Translations under genes and position numbers: made by a program
Shown here: piece by piece, positions 7,938-17,800 of the stretch
Position numbering within the stretch: the first letter of the stretch is position 1
How the letters are laid out: each line of letters begins with the position of its first letter
Notes under the pieces: model-generated
What the model was told of the DNA's origin: nothing
Seen by the model: only the letters and a program-made list of their open reading frames with translations
Databases searched by the model: none
NCBI RefSeq assembly: GCF_012927645.1
Contig: NZ_JABBMT010000019.1
Span: 1 to 64,000 of the forward strand
Reading direction: 5' to 3'
Length of the DNA stretch: 64,000 bases
Source: Pseudoalteromonas arctica
GTDB lineage: Bacteria > Pseudomonadota > Gammaproteobacteria > Enterobacterales > Alteromonadaceae

Positions 7938-9236
7938 ATGTTTTTTAAGTCAAAGAATGCTGTTTTAGATAAACATAAACAAACTGACCCAATGACCTCT
8001 CAGGCTCAAAAAGAGCTAAATGCAATTAAATCTAATATAGCTTTTATTAGTTTTACAGTAGATGGCATCATTGTTGATGCTAATAAACATTTTTTAGATG
8101 TAATGGGGTTTAAGCTTAGTGAGATTGTTGGCCAACATCATAAAATATTTTGTGATTCAGACTATGTAAATTCTGAGGACTATCGCCATTTCTGGCAAGA
8201 TTTAAGTGCGGGTAAATCATTTGGTGGTACTTTTTTACGTTTTACAAAAACTAAGGTTCCTATTTATTTAGAAGCAAATTATTTTCCAGTTGTAGAAGAT
8301 GATGGCAGCGTAAGTAAAGTTATTAAAATTGCCAATGACATCACGACTATAAATAATGTGTTGAAAAACAAAGATGCAATTCTTAATGCGTTAGATCTAT
8401 CGTTAGCAGTCATTGAGTTTGATACACAAGGGAATATTTTAGATGCTAATGAAAACTTTTTATCAACCGTTCATTATTCACTTGAAGAAGTAAAAGGAAA
8501 ACATCATAAAATATTTTGTGATAAAGAGTTTTACCTTAAAAATCCAGAGTTTTGGCAGAGCCTTAGTAAGGGGCGATTTAATTCAGGTCGTTTTAAGAGA
8601 TTTACTAAAGATGGTCACACTTTGTGGCTTGAAGCAACTTACAATCCGATCTTTGATGAAAACGGTAAAGTATATAAAGTGATTAAGTTTGCATCAGATA
8701 TCACAGAGCGCGTTAACTTAGCATTTAACACGATTGATCAAGCTGCGACTATTTCAGAGGAAACCAGTCAAGTAACTTCCAATGCAGTAAATATTTTAGA
8801 CTTAGCTGTTGAAACATCAAAAAACATTGCTGAACGAGTTAATAATGCAACGGCAACAGGGAAAGAGCTTAAAATACAGTCTAAAAGTATTGTTGATATT
8901 GTGGTTACTATTCGAACTATTGCAGATCAAACAAACTTACTAGCACTAAATGCTGCAATTGAAGCAGCTCGAGCTGGTGAAGCTGGACGTGGCTTTGCTG
9001 TCGTTGCTGATGAAGTGCGCACGCTTGCAAGTAATACCGCAGAATCGACCGCAGAGATAGGCCGTGTCGTTGAGCAAACTCAAGCGTTGATAAGTCAAAT
9101 GGATGAACTCTTAGGATCTGTCGCTGGTATTGCAAACGAAGGGCAAGAAAGTATTTTAGAAGTATCTCAAGGGCTAAGTGAAATTACGCAAGGGGTTAAA
9201 CGTTTTGTTGAAATGGTTGAGCAAATGAAACCTTAA
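7938..9236 (+). CDS. Soluble PAS-PAS methyl-accepting chemotaxis transducer (BdlA-like)
   Basis: About 432 residues with two PAS domains (about 25-140 and 150-265), each containing the same GxHHKIFC block after a DAN...F helix. A short MCP signalling domain follows, whose hairpin tip reads LLALNAAIEAARAGEAGRGF. No transmembrane segment or HAMP domain is visible, so it should act in the cytoplasm. This architecture is that of BdlA/Aer2-like sensors, which detect redox state or oxygen through PAS cofactors and signal to CheA. I place the start at 7938 (MFFKSKN) because AAAGGA is 7 bases upstream and relatives begin MFF; ATGs at 7914 and 7935 are alternatives. Confidence 0.88.
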   Translation: MFFKSKNAVLDKHKQTDPMTSQAQKELNAIKSNIAFISFTVDGIIVDANKHFLDVMGFKLSEIVGQHHKIFCDSDYVNSEDYRHFWQDLSAGKSFGGTFLRFTKTKVPIYLEANYFPVVEDDGSVSKVIKIANDITTINNVLKNKDAILNALDLSLAVIEFDTQGNILDANENFLSTVHYSLEEVKGKHHKIFCDKEFYLKNPEFWQSLSKGRFNSGRFKRFTKDGHTLWLEATYNPIFDENGKVYKVIKFASDITERVNLAFNTIDQAATISEETSQVTSNAVNILDLAVETSKNIAERVNNATATGKELKIQSKSIVDIVVTIRTIADQTNLLALNAAIEAARAGEAGRGFAVVADEVRTLASNTAESTAEIGRVVEQTQALISQMDELLGSVAGIANEGQESILEVSQGLSEITQGVKRFVEMVEQMKP

Positions 9237-9368
9237 TTTACTTACAGCCTATTATTTACCTAGCTGCTTTGCTCTATGTTTTATTAATAAGAAGTTGTCG
9301 GTCTATCGCAAAGCATTGTTCGTTATTAAGCCAGAGCGTTATAATTATGGTTCTTAGTTGTTAATTGA

Positions 9369-10871
9369 ATGGGACTTGTTTTGAAAAAATTAGCTTTAGC
9401 TAGTATCGCTTTATTGGCCTTTAACGCACATGCAAAATTAAATAAGATTAATGACAGCGTTGCTGATTACGCTGTAAATACCTACCAAAGTGCGCAAATT
9501 CATACCTTAGCTAACTTAGTATCATTCCCGACGGTTAATAAAGACGGCATCAATACGCCTGATAATCCCGACTTTATTGGCTTTAAAGCTTTGTTAAAAA
9601 TGAAAGCTGCTGAACTTGGTTTTGATTACCAAGATTTAGGTTACACCGTACTTATTGGTATGGGTCAGCAAACAGATAAAGTAACCATAGTAACCCATGG
9701 CGATGTGCAACCTGCCAACGCAAGTAAGTGGAAAAAAAGCCCGTTTGAAATAGATAGTACTTCTGAGCCAGGTAAATTAATTGCGCGGGGAACAGAAGAT
9801 GATAAAGGTGCTATCGCGACCGCTTTATATGCAATGAAAGCTATAAAAGATCAACAGCTCACACTTAATAATCGTATTGAGCTGATGATTTACTTAGCAG
9901 AAGAATCTGATTGGGGTCCACTTGAAGCGTTTATGAAAAGCTATCAGCAGCCTAAATATGCGGTCACTATTGATGCGTCATACCCGGTGGTTGTCGCGGA
10001 AAAAGGTTGGAGCTTAATTGCACCAACGTTTAATGCTACCTCAGCACAAACAGGAGTGTATGTAAGTGAACTTACTGGCGGCGCTTTTAAAAGCCAAATA
10101 CCAGAAGATGCGAGTGTGGTGTTACATAACGCCGATACTGCGTTAGTCAGCAAACTTAAACATGCAGCGAGTGCGTTTAACGCTGTGGAATTTAACTTTA
10201 GCGAGCAAGCTGATGGTGTTGTTATCAGCGTAAAAGGGTTGTCTGCTCATTCATCAGAGCCAGAATCTGGGGTTAACGCCATTGCTTACTTAGCGGAAAT
10301 CTTTAAAGGAGTTGAGCTTGAGAATAATAGTGATGGCCAAGCAATTGCGTTTATAAATCAGCTTGTTGGTCTTGATATACATGGCAAACAGTTTGGTGAT
10401 ATTGCTTATAAACATGACTTTATGGGATCTATGACAGTAGCACCAACGCTTATTGAACGTGATGGTAATGAACTTACACTTGCAGTGAATTTACGTCGTC
10501 CCGTTGGTAAAGATGAAACGGTATTACGTACGCAAATTGATACCGCACTGACTAATTGGCAGACTAGTAATCAGGTCACTTTAAAAGATACGCAAGTGAT
10601 TATTGGCACGCCTATGTTGCTCGACAGCGCACCTCATGCTCAAGCATTACTAGATATTTTTAAACATTTTACCGGTGATCAAGAGGCAGGCTTTGTGTCT
10701 ATTGGCGGCGGCACAAATGCCAAGTTATTTGATAATGCCGTATCGTTTGGACCATCAATGCCAGGTAAACGCTACACCGGCCACTCAGAGCATGAGTTTA
10801 TAACCGTTGAGCAACTTAATTTAAACCTTAAAATGTATACAGCAATGATGATAAAGCTAGGTAATATGTAA
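9369..10871 (+). CDS. Secreted M20-family dipeptidase
   Basis: A 500-residue zinc peptidase of family M20 with an N-terminal signal peptide (KKLALASIALLAFNAHA). Metal-site motifs are visible: VTHGDVQP (first His and Asp), ARGTEDDKGA (bridging Asp), LAEESDWG (catalytic Glu pair) and, near the end, GKRYTGHSEHEF (His). The inserted dimerisation domain fits the middle third. Members cleave dipeptides or short peptides, here in the periplasm. The track ATG gives MGLV before the signal sequence; the TTG four codons later (LKKLALA) would give a more standard signal peptide. A strong bidirectional terminator follows. Confidence 0.88.
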   Translation: MGLVLKKLALASIALLAFNAHAKLNKINDSVADYAVNTYQSAQIHTLANLVSFPTVNKDGINTPDNPDFIGFKALLKMKAAELGFDYQDLGYTVLIGMGQQTDKVTIVTHGDVQPANASKWKKSPFEIDSTSEPGKLIARGTEDDKGAIATALYAMKAIKDQQLTLNNRIELMIYLAEESDWGPLEAFMKSYQQPKYAVTIDASYPVVVAEKGWSLIAPTFNATSAQTGVYVSELTGGAFKSQIPEDASVVLHNADTALVSKLKHAASAFNAVEFNFSEQADGVVISVKGLSAHSSEPESGVNAIAYLAEIFKGVELENNSDGQAIAFINQLVGLDIHGKQFGDIAYKHDFMGSMTVAPTLIERDGNELTLAVNLRRPVGKDETVLRTQIDTALTNWQTSNQVTLKDTQVIIGTPMLLDSAPHAQALLDIFKHFTGDQEAGFVSIGGGTNAKLFDNAVSFGPSMPGKRYTGHSEHEFITVEQLNLNLKMYTAMMIKLGNM

Positions 10872-10896
10872 CTTAGGTTGTCATACACACACAGTA

Positions 10897-10922
10897 AAAC
10901 GCCGCTAAATTGCGGCGTTTTT
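10897..10922. terminator. Bidirectional terminator between M20 peptidase and porin-like gene
   Basis: The stem AAAACGCCGC / GCGGCGTTTT has a 6-base loop and is followed by a T-rich run on the plus strand, with an A-run before it serving the minus strand. It lies between two convergent genes. Confidence 0.85.
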
Positions 10923-10936
10923 GCTTTTTTTACTTA

Positions 10937-11716
10937 TTAAAACTGAGCAACAAATTTCACAGTATATAAATCACCACTGTCATAATCAGTGAAATTTGCG
11001 GTAAAGTAATATTGGCTATTTATAAAATATTTAGCTTCAAGTTGTAGGTCTGAGTCAGTTGCACCAGCACCAATAGCGACATTACGATTAAAGTAGTAAT
11101 TAGCCATTGCTGATACGGCATTAGTGGGGTCTTGATAATCTACATCTAAGCTAAAATAACGGTCGTCACCAAGGTGGCTAAAGTAACGCGAAGATGCATT
11201 CCAGTTATCTAGGTCATCATCGGCTTCTATAGTAAAACCTATATAGTCAGTGTCATTCAATTGATGATTATACTGTGCTTTAAACCAGAATATTTCATCT
11301 GTATATTCAAGCTCTTGTATCCGTACTGAGGCTTTAAGTGAATCGTTAAATAAGTACCCTGCGCCAACAGAGTAGTTATCTAAATTACTTAAATCAGATA
11401 ATTCAGCGCTAACAAACCAGTTGCCATAAAAGGCTTCACCGTTAAAAGAAAAATTATCATGACCATTACTCTCGTAGTAATGAAGAGCAATGTTAGAATC
11501 AGTATCTAGGTAACCATAATCATCCCACACGCCGGTATTTTGTTGTGGTGCAAAATAGTAATGGCTTGAAAGTTGGGTTGAATCGTAATCCAAGTCTGTA
11601 TTTTCTAACGTGTTATATTCAATGCTATTAAACCATTGACGGGTTTCTGATTGCTGTGCATTAACAGTAGCTGAGCAAGATAATACAAGTAATGAAATTG
11701 GTAGTAAATAACGCAT
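10937..11716 (-). CDS. Putative porin-like outer-membrane beta-barrel protein
   Basis: A 259-residue protein with a signal peptide cut after residue 20 (ATVNA). The mature part is made of alternating strands rich in Tyr, Phe and Asp and ends VKFVAQF, the terminal phenylalanine recognised by the outer-membrane assembly machinery. It resembles the 'putative porin' families found in Alteromonadales, about 12 strands by eye. The substrate is unknown. The start is ATG with AAAGGAC 5 bases upstream. It stands alone, convergent with the M20 gene. Confidence 0.7.
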   Translation of the reverse strand: MRYLLPISLLVLSCSATVNAQQSETRQWFNSIEYNTLENTDLDYDSTQLSSHYYFAPQQNTGVWDDYGYLDTDSNIALHYYESNGHDNFSFNGEAFYGNWFVSAELSDLSNLDNYSVGAGYLFNDSLKASVRIQELEYTDEIFWFKAQYNHQLNDTDYIGFTIEADDDLDNWNASSRYFSHLGDDRYFSLDVDYQDPTNAVSAMANYYFNRNVAIGAGATDSDLQLEAKYFINSQYYFTANFTDYDSGDLYTVKFVAQF

Positions 11717-11990
11717 AAGTGTCCTTTCTTAACGATTTAAATAGAGCTATTTGCAGCTAATGCAAATACGAGAGTGCGGATCCTATATTTTTTTGTAATC
11801 AATTGCGAGTATATTTTATCAGCAGTGTAATATCTAAGTCTTTAATTAAGTTAGATTTACATGAAAAAGTCGTTCATTTATAATTTTTTATATTAATAAC
11901 GTTGATTTTCCATAAAACACTTAACATTTACGCGACTAAATGATAAAAAGTTTTATTGCCTACTGCGTTTAAAATAAATGGATAGTTGTA

Positions 11991-12614
11991 ATGATAGAAT
12001 TTTTAAACTTAGCGCTTACTTTCCCCACTGTGATTTTTTCAGCCCTGTTGTTAGTTGTGATGTTGTTTTGGCTAATAACCCTTATTGGCTTTGCCGACAT
12101 TGACATGTTTGAATCAGATCTAGAACTTGATGTCGATGCATCGCAAAGTTCAGGATTGAGTTCATGGTTTAGCATGGGGTTTGGTGGCATTCCAATTACA
12201 GTATCTATTAGTCTTGTAGTGATGAGTAGCTGGTTGATCAGTATCTATGCCCATAAGTTTTTTGCCTACCTGTTAGGCGATGGTATCTGGTTTTATATTT
12301 TTGGCGTGTTAATGCTAGTCGCTTGTTTATTAATCGCGATACCCGTTGCGGCCATTATTTCTCGCCCCTTACAGCGCTTTTTTAGCAGCGCAGAAACTTC
12401 AAAAAGTTCAGATTTATTGGGTTTAGAATGTGTTGTTGTCACTGGTAAAGTAACCAACACATTTGGCCAAGCACGGGTTAAATTTCAAGGTACTGAGCAG
12501 TTACTTGAAGTTAGAACTGAAAATGACGAGCAATTTACATCAGGTGACACCGCAGTGTTGCTTGAACACCTCAAAGAGCAACACAGTTACATTATTACCG
12601 CCAAACCTTGGTAA
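11991..12614 (+). CDS. yqiJ: YqiJ/NfeD-like membrane protein with OB-fold, flotillin partner
   Basis: A 207-residue inner-membrane protein. Hydrophobic helices lie at about residues 14-36, 68-88 and 96-125. A C-terminal domain from about 140 (LLGLECVVVTGKVT...GQARVKFQG) has the five-strand OB-fold character of NfeD-type proteins. E. coli YqiJ sits beside the flotillin YqiK, and NfeD proteins elsewhere pair with SPFH proteins in membrane microdomains. Here the flotillin gene starts 62 bases downstream, so the pairing is conserved. It is probably first gene of a three-gene operon. The acidic loop between helices 1 and 2 (DIDMFESDLELDVD) is notable. Confidence 0.85.
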   Translation: MIEFLNLALTFPTVIFSALLLVVMLFWLITLIGFADIDMFESDLELDVDASQSSGLSSWFSMGFGGIPITVSISLVVMSSWLISIYAHKFFAYLLGDGIWFYIFGVLMLVACLLIAIPVAAIISRPLQRFFSSAETSKSSDLLGLECVVVTGKVTNTFGQARVKFQGTEQLLEVRTENDEQFTSGDTAVLLEHLKEQHSYIITAKPW

Positions 12615-12676
12615 TACCTTAATTTTTTAGGGATAAGTAACACAGAATAAAATCGATAATCACGTTAGGACATAAC

Positions 12677-14779
12677 ATGGAATTTTTAGATAACCTCATA
12701 CCTATATTGACATTTGTAGGCATAGCAATCGCTGTTATTTTTGCTATTTTGCTGATCATTGGCAAGTTTTATCGCAAGGTAGAGCAAGGCCAAGCACTGA
12801 TCATTAATAAAATGAAGAACGAGCCGGATGTTACCACCACGGGCGGAATTGTTTACCCTGTGATCCATAAAATGGAAGTGATGGACATTTCAACCAAGCG
12901 CATGGTACTTGAGCGTAAAGATAAAGGCGGTTTGATCTGTAAAGATAATATTCGCGCAGATATCGCCATTACTTTTTATATTCGTGTTAACGAAAATAAA
13001 GAAGATATTTTACGCGTTGCTAAGCAAGTCGGTTGTGCCCGTGCATCAGAGCACGCCACATTACAAGAGTTGTTTGAAGCGAAATTTTCAGAAGCGCTTA
13101 AAACCGTTGGTAAGCGAATGGATTTTGTTGAGTTATTTACTCACCGAAATGAATTTCGCGATAATATCAAAGAAGTGATTGGCCAAGATTTATCGGGTTA
13201 TTCGCTTGAAGATGTTGCGATTGATTACCTTGAACAAACATCAATTGATAAGCTCGATCCGCAAAATATTCTCGATGCCGAAGGTATTCGCCGCATCACT
13301 GAAATGACCGCAGTACAAAATGTATCTACCAATCAATTAAAGTGTGATGAACGCGCTAAAATTGAGATCCAAAATCAAGAAGCCACCGAGAAGACGCTGG
13401 AAATTGAGCGTCAAAAGCAAGATGCCATGTCACGTCAAGTGCGCGAAATTGAAACCGTGAAAGCCCGTGAATACGCAGAAGCTGAAAAAGTACGCCAAGA
13501 AGAGCGCTTAAAATTAGAGCAGGCTCGCATTCAAACCGAAGAAGCGATTGGCATTAGCGAACAAAATAAGCAACGTGAGCTTGATATTGCCGAACAAAAC
13601 CGCTTGCGCGTTTTGGGTATTGAAGAAGAAAAAGTTGCTCGTTCACGTGAAATTGAAGTGATCGAACGTGAAAGAGAAACCGAAATCCTGCGCATCAATA
13701 AAGAAAAAGCGCTGGAAGTAGAGCGTAAAGAAATTGCTGATGTAGTGCGTGATCGCGTGATTGTTGAAAAATCAGTGGCCGAAGAAGAAGAGCGCATTAA
13801 AGATGTGAAAGTACTCGCAGGTGCAGAGCGTGAGAAAAATGCAATTATCATTCGTGCCAAAGCTGAAGCGGAAGAGTCATTAGTAAAAGGCATCGAAGCT
13901 GCAAAAGCGCAAGAGCAAGCGGCAGAATATAGAGCCCGTGAGCTTGAAACAATGGCCAATGCAGAGCTTAGAATTGCCAATCAACAAGCGGAATCGAAAA
14001 AGATTTTAGCGCACGCACAGCAAGTTGAAACCGCAGCGAAAGGGCTTGCTGAAGCGGATGTTATTAAAGCTAAAGCGCAAGCAAATGCAATTCAAGGTGA
14101 AACTGATGCTAAAGTAATGCGTCAAAAATTGGAAGCCGAAGCACAAGGTAACCGTGAAATAGGGTTATCTCAGGCGCAAGTACAAACAGCCATGGCTGAT
14201 GCGAATGAGAAACAAGGTGAAGTGGAAGCGATTAACCTTGAGCGCAAGATGTGCGCCGAAGCAAAAGGCTTAGAAGAGAAGCTACAAGCCTTGAACGCGA
14301 TGGATCAAGATGCTCGCGATTATGAAAGCTTTACACTGCAACTTAATCAGCAAAAAGAGCTGGTATTGGCAAAAATTTCAGCCAGCAAAGACATTGCCGA
14401 GCACCAAGCGCACATTATGGCGAAAGCCTTAGGTGATGCTGATATCAACATTATGGGCGGCGATGGTCAGTTCTTTAATCAATTTATGAGTGCAATCAGT
14501 TTAGGCAAATCAATTGACGGCTTGGTTGATGAAAGTAAAACCGTACAAACCGTATTTAAAGATCACTTAAACGGCGATCGTAATTTAATTGAAGACCTAA
14601 AAGGGGTGTTAGCTGGGGCGAATGGCTCAGCGGAAACACTTAAAAACTTCAACATGAGTAAGTTATTAAAGCAGTTAAGTAATACCTCTGCGGCTGAAAA
14701 AAGCCAATTACTAAGCATGTTAGGCGGTAACTTAGGTGATGGGTTAGATGAGAAAATTAAACTAGATCCAAAAGATTAG
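12677..14779 (+). CDS. yqiK: Flotillin (SPFH domain) with long coiled coil, YqiK-like
   Basis: A 700-residue flotillin. One N-terminal transmembrane helix (about 8-30) is followed by the SPFH domain (about 32-215, with QALIINKMKNEP and VYPVIHKMEVMDI). A very long Glu/Ala/Lys/Arg-rich coiled coil (about 225-560) follows, then a C-terminal region (about 560-700) with GDADINIMGGDGQFF. Flotillins oligomerise through the coiled coil to organise membrane microdomains. The usual YqiK is about 550 residues, so this one carries roughly 150 more at the C-terminus, possibly a docking region for the ATPase encoded next. AGGA lies 7 bases before the ATG. It sits between the YqiJ and giant ATPase genes. 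Confidence 0.88.
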   Translation: MEFLDNLIPILTFVGIAIAVIFAILLIIGKFYRKVEQGQALIINKMKNEPDVTTTGGIVYPVIHKMEVMDISTKRMVLERKDKGGLICKDNIRADIAITFYIRVNENKEDILRVAKQVGCARASEHATLQELFEAKFSEALKTVGKRMDFVELFTHRNEFRDNIKEVIGQDLSGYSLEDVAIDYLEQTSIDKLDPQNILDAEGIRRITEMTAVQNVSTNQLKCDERAKIEIQNQEATEKTLEIERQKQDAMSRQVREIETVKAREYAEAEKVRQEERLKLEQARIQTEEAIGISEQNKQRELDIAEQNRLRVLGIEEEKVARSREIEVIERERETEILRINKEKALEVERKEIADVVRDRVIVEKSVAEEEERIKDVKVLAGAEREKNAIIIRAKAEAEESLVKGIEAAKAQEQAAEYRARELETMANAELRIANQQAESKKILAHAQQVETAAKGLAEADVIKAKAQANAIQGETDAKVMRQKLEAEAQGNREIGLSQAQVQTAMADANEKQGEVEAINLERKMCAEAKGLEEKLQALNAMDQDARDYESFTLQLNQQKELVLAKISASKDIAEHQAHIMAKALGDADINIMGGDGQFFNQFMSAISLGKSIDGLVDESKTVQTVFKDHLNGDRNLIEDLKGVLAGANGSAETLKNFNMSKLLKQLSNTSAAEKSQLLSMLGGNLGDGLDEKIKLDPKD

Positions 14780-14802
14780 TTTAATTTTTAAGTTTTATCG
14801 TT

Positions 14803-14833
14803 TTAGCCGTAATAGTTTAACTATTGCGGCTAA
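14803..14833 (+). promoter_or_regulatory. Hairpin between the flotillin and ATPase genes
   Basis: The sequence TTAGCCGTAATAG, a 5-base spacer and CTATTGCGGCTAA form a 13-base stem with one G-U pair in RNA. No T-run follows, so it is not a standard terminator. It is placed to modulate read-through or to set mRNA stability boundaries between yqiK and the ATPase gene. Confidence 0.5.
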
Positions 14834-14860
14834 CTTCTATTAAATTTCAGGATAGGTTTC

Positions 14861-17800
14861 ATGACGGACGCAACCCAACAAGCACTAGAGCAAGGCTCGT
14901 ACGATTTAATTAAACGCCGCTTAAATAATTTTGGTGCTGATTTAAAAACGCAAATAGACGATGTAAATCAACAGCGCATAAAAGAATTTGGTAGCACTGA
15001 TCTACAAGTAAAAGGGCGTGTTCGTGTTCGCACTGAGCAAAACTGTACCCCGCGCGATATTGTGATTATTGGCGATAAAGTTATTTTTGCTTACAACGTA
15101 TTTTTGGGATTAAAAAAAGAAACCGCAATCAGTGATGTATTTAGTGTACAAAAGCTGGTGGAGCAAGACGACCATTACGAAATTGAGCCTTACCCAGAGA
15201 CAACGCGTTTTTTAACCGATAGTCGTTTTATTCGTGATTTTGAAGAACTGTATACCTACTACAAACAAACCAGCCTACAGCATTTATATCAACAAAATGG
15301 TAAGCTGTTTGCGCTATTCCAAATTGGTGACAAGTTATCGGATGTACGGGTTTTTCGCTGGGAAATTCACCCAGACAACACCATTAATTATATCGATAAC
15401 CGCGGTGAGCGTGATATTCAACACGCACATGACTATGATTTTGAATGGCTCAAAACTGACCGAAGTAACCACATAGAAGGGCGCCACGCTCATATCAATA
15501 TCGCCGATCAAGTATTTGTTGAAACCATTGGCGGCTCACTGACCATTAAAATAGAAAACAGCACTGACACCGGTGAAGGGATTTATCAAGAGCCTGTTGA
15601 TGATAAAAACCAATCTCTTGCTGACAGCGAAGTTGAGTATGCGCTGGTAGGCGATTTAGTGCTGTTAAAAATTCTGCCGTACCGTGAAAAAATATGGCGT
15701 TATTTTATTTATAATACCCGCACTCAGCAGGTCATGCGCCAAGATGCAATCGGCAGTGCATGTGTTACCTTGCCTGAAGATCATGGCATTATTTTTCCTG
15801 GCGGTTACTACTTACAATCAGGGCAAGCACGCTCGTTTGAAGAGCAAATAGAAGATTTAGAATTTCACCGACATATAAAGTCACCGAACGGCGAAGATGT
15901 TTTATACGTGTTTTACGAGCCAAGTGAAGGCCGTTACGCGCTATTTGCCTATAATATTATTGATAAAAATCTTCAAAACCCGATTTATTGCCACGGCTAT
16001 GCTATTTACAACGATGGCTTAACACTTACCTTTAAGGCTGATAAAGACCAAGCAGAGCGAGTACACCCGATTCAAATCTGGCAAAGCCCGTTTGTATCCA
16101 CTGAATTTGCAGCTAATGCACCACCACTTACTAGCTTTTTTGGCAAAATCGGTAATCCAGATTTAGTTCGCGGTATTTCTGATTTATACAGTGTCTGCAA
16201 AGCCATTAGCGAGCAAAGCCCGACCTTATTTCACTACGAAGACTTAATCGCCCTTAGCCGTAATATTTTTGACCGTTACCATTGGCTTAACGAAAGCGAA
16301 TTTACCGAAATCGCCCAAAACCTTCACAGCATTAATGAAACCGCTGAGCAAGTACTTGATGAATTTGAAAAAGTCACCGAGATCCAAAATAAAGCCAAAC
16401 AAGCTCTGGTTGATATTAATAAGCAATACACTGATGTAATTCGAGAAGTTCGCCCAGATAACTTTAAAACCGTACCGCAATTTGTGCAAGGTATTGATGC
16501 ATTAAAAATGCTCAAAGGCCAAGTAATAAGCCTTGAAGATATCAAATATATAGATATTGCTGCACTGAATAATTTACAAAGTGAAATTGATGCACAGCTG
16601 GTGGAAGTAAGCCAAGCAACTGCGGCATTTTTACAACAAGATAGCGCCTTGGCGCCGTACCACGAAAAACTTAAAGAGCTTGAACAGCTAAGCAGTAAAA
16701 GCGAAAGTGTTAGCGAGCTGAAGACTTATATCGCACAGTTAGATGCGCAAAGTGTAGAGCTGGATTTACTGAATCACACCATGCTTGATTTAGATATTGA
16801 CGACAGCCGCGTGCGCACGCAAATCCTCGAAGGTATCAGCGCTGTTTATGCGTTGGTTAATCGTGCTAAAGCGAGTATCGAAATTCGCCAAAAGAGCCTA
16901 GGCAGTGTTGAAGCGAAAGCTGAATTTGCAGCTCGCTTTAAGCTTTTTTCGCAAAGTATTACCAACGCACTAAATAATGCTAAAACCCCAGAGGCGTGTG
17001 ACGAGCAACTTTCACGTTTGCTTATTCAGCTTGAAGAGCTGGAATCACAATTTAGTGATTTTGACGAGTACCTGACAGAGATCATTGCCAAACGTGATGA
17101 CGTATACGAAAGCTTTGAGGCACATAAACAAAGCTTAATTGATACCCGTCAGCGCCGTGCTCTAAATTTAGCCAATGCTGCTGAGCGTATATTGCAAGGC
17201 GTGAACCGTCGTGCGCAAAGCTTTACTGAGCTTGATGCATTAAATACTTATTTTGCTGCCGATCCTATGATCAGCAAGCTTCGTGCATTGACTAACGAGC
17301 TTAAAGAATTAGGCGATGAAATTCGTGGCGATGATATTCAATCAAAACTCAAAGCCAGTAAAGATCAGGGCATTCGTTCATTACGTGATAAACAAGATAT
17401 TTTCACTGACGGCGGCAATACAGTCAGTATTGGTAAGCACGCCTTTAGCGTCAATAAGCAATTACTCGATTTAACCTTATTGCCGCGTGACGAGCAGCTA
17501 ATGTTGCACTTAACGGGCACTGATTATTTTGAGCCAATAACAGATGAGAAAAGCTTACAAACCTTGCAACAAAGCCGTCACTTGTGGCAACAAGCATTAG
17601 TTTCGGAAAGTGAGGTGGTTTATCGTGGTGAGTATTTAGCTGCACAGATATTACTCGCTTGTGAAAACAGTGAGCATTCGCTGACTTTTGCACAATTAGA
17701 GCAGGCACAACGAGATAAACAGTTATTGCAGCTGGTGCAAAAATTTGCTGAACCGCGTTATCAAGAAGGCTATGAAAAAGGTATTCATGACCACGATGCA

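Noticed and set aside
13531..13980. 149-codon minus-strand frame
   Set aside because: Ser/Arg-rich shadow of the flotillin coiled coil.
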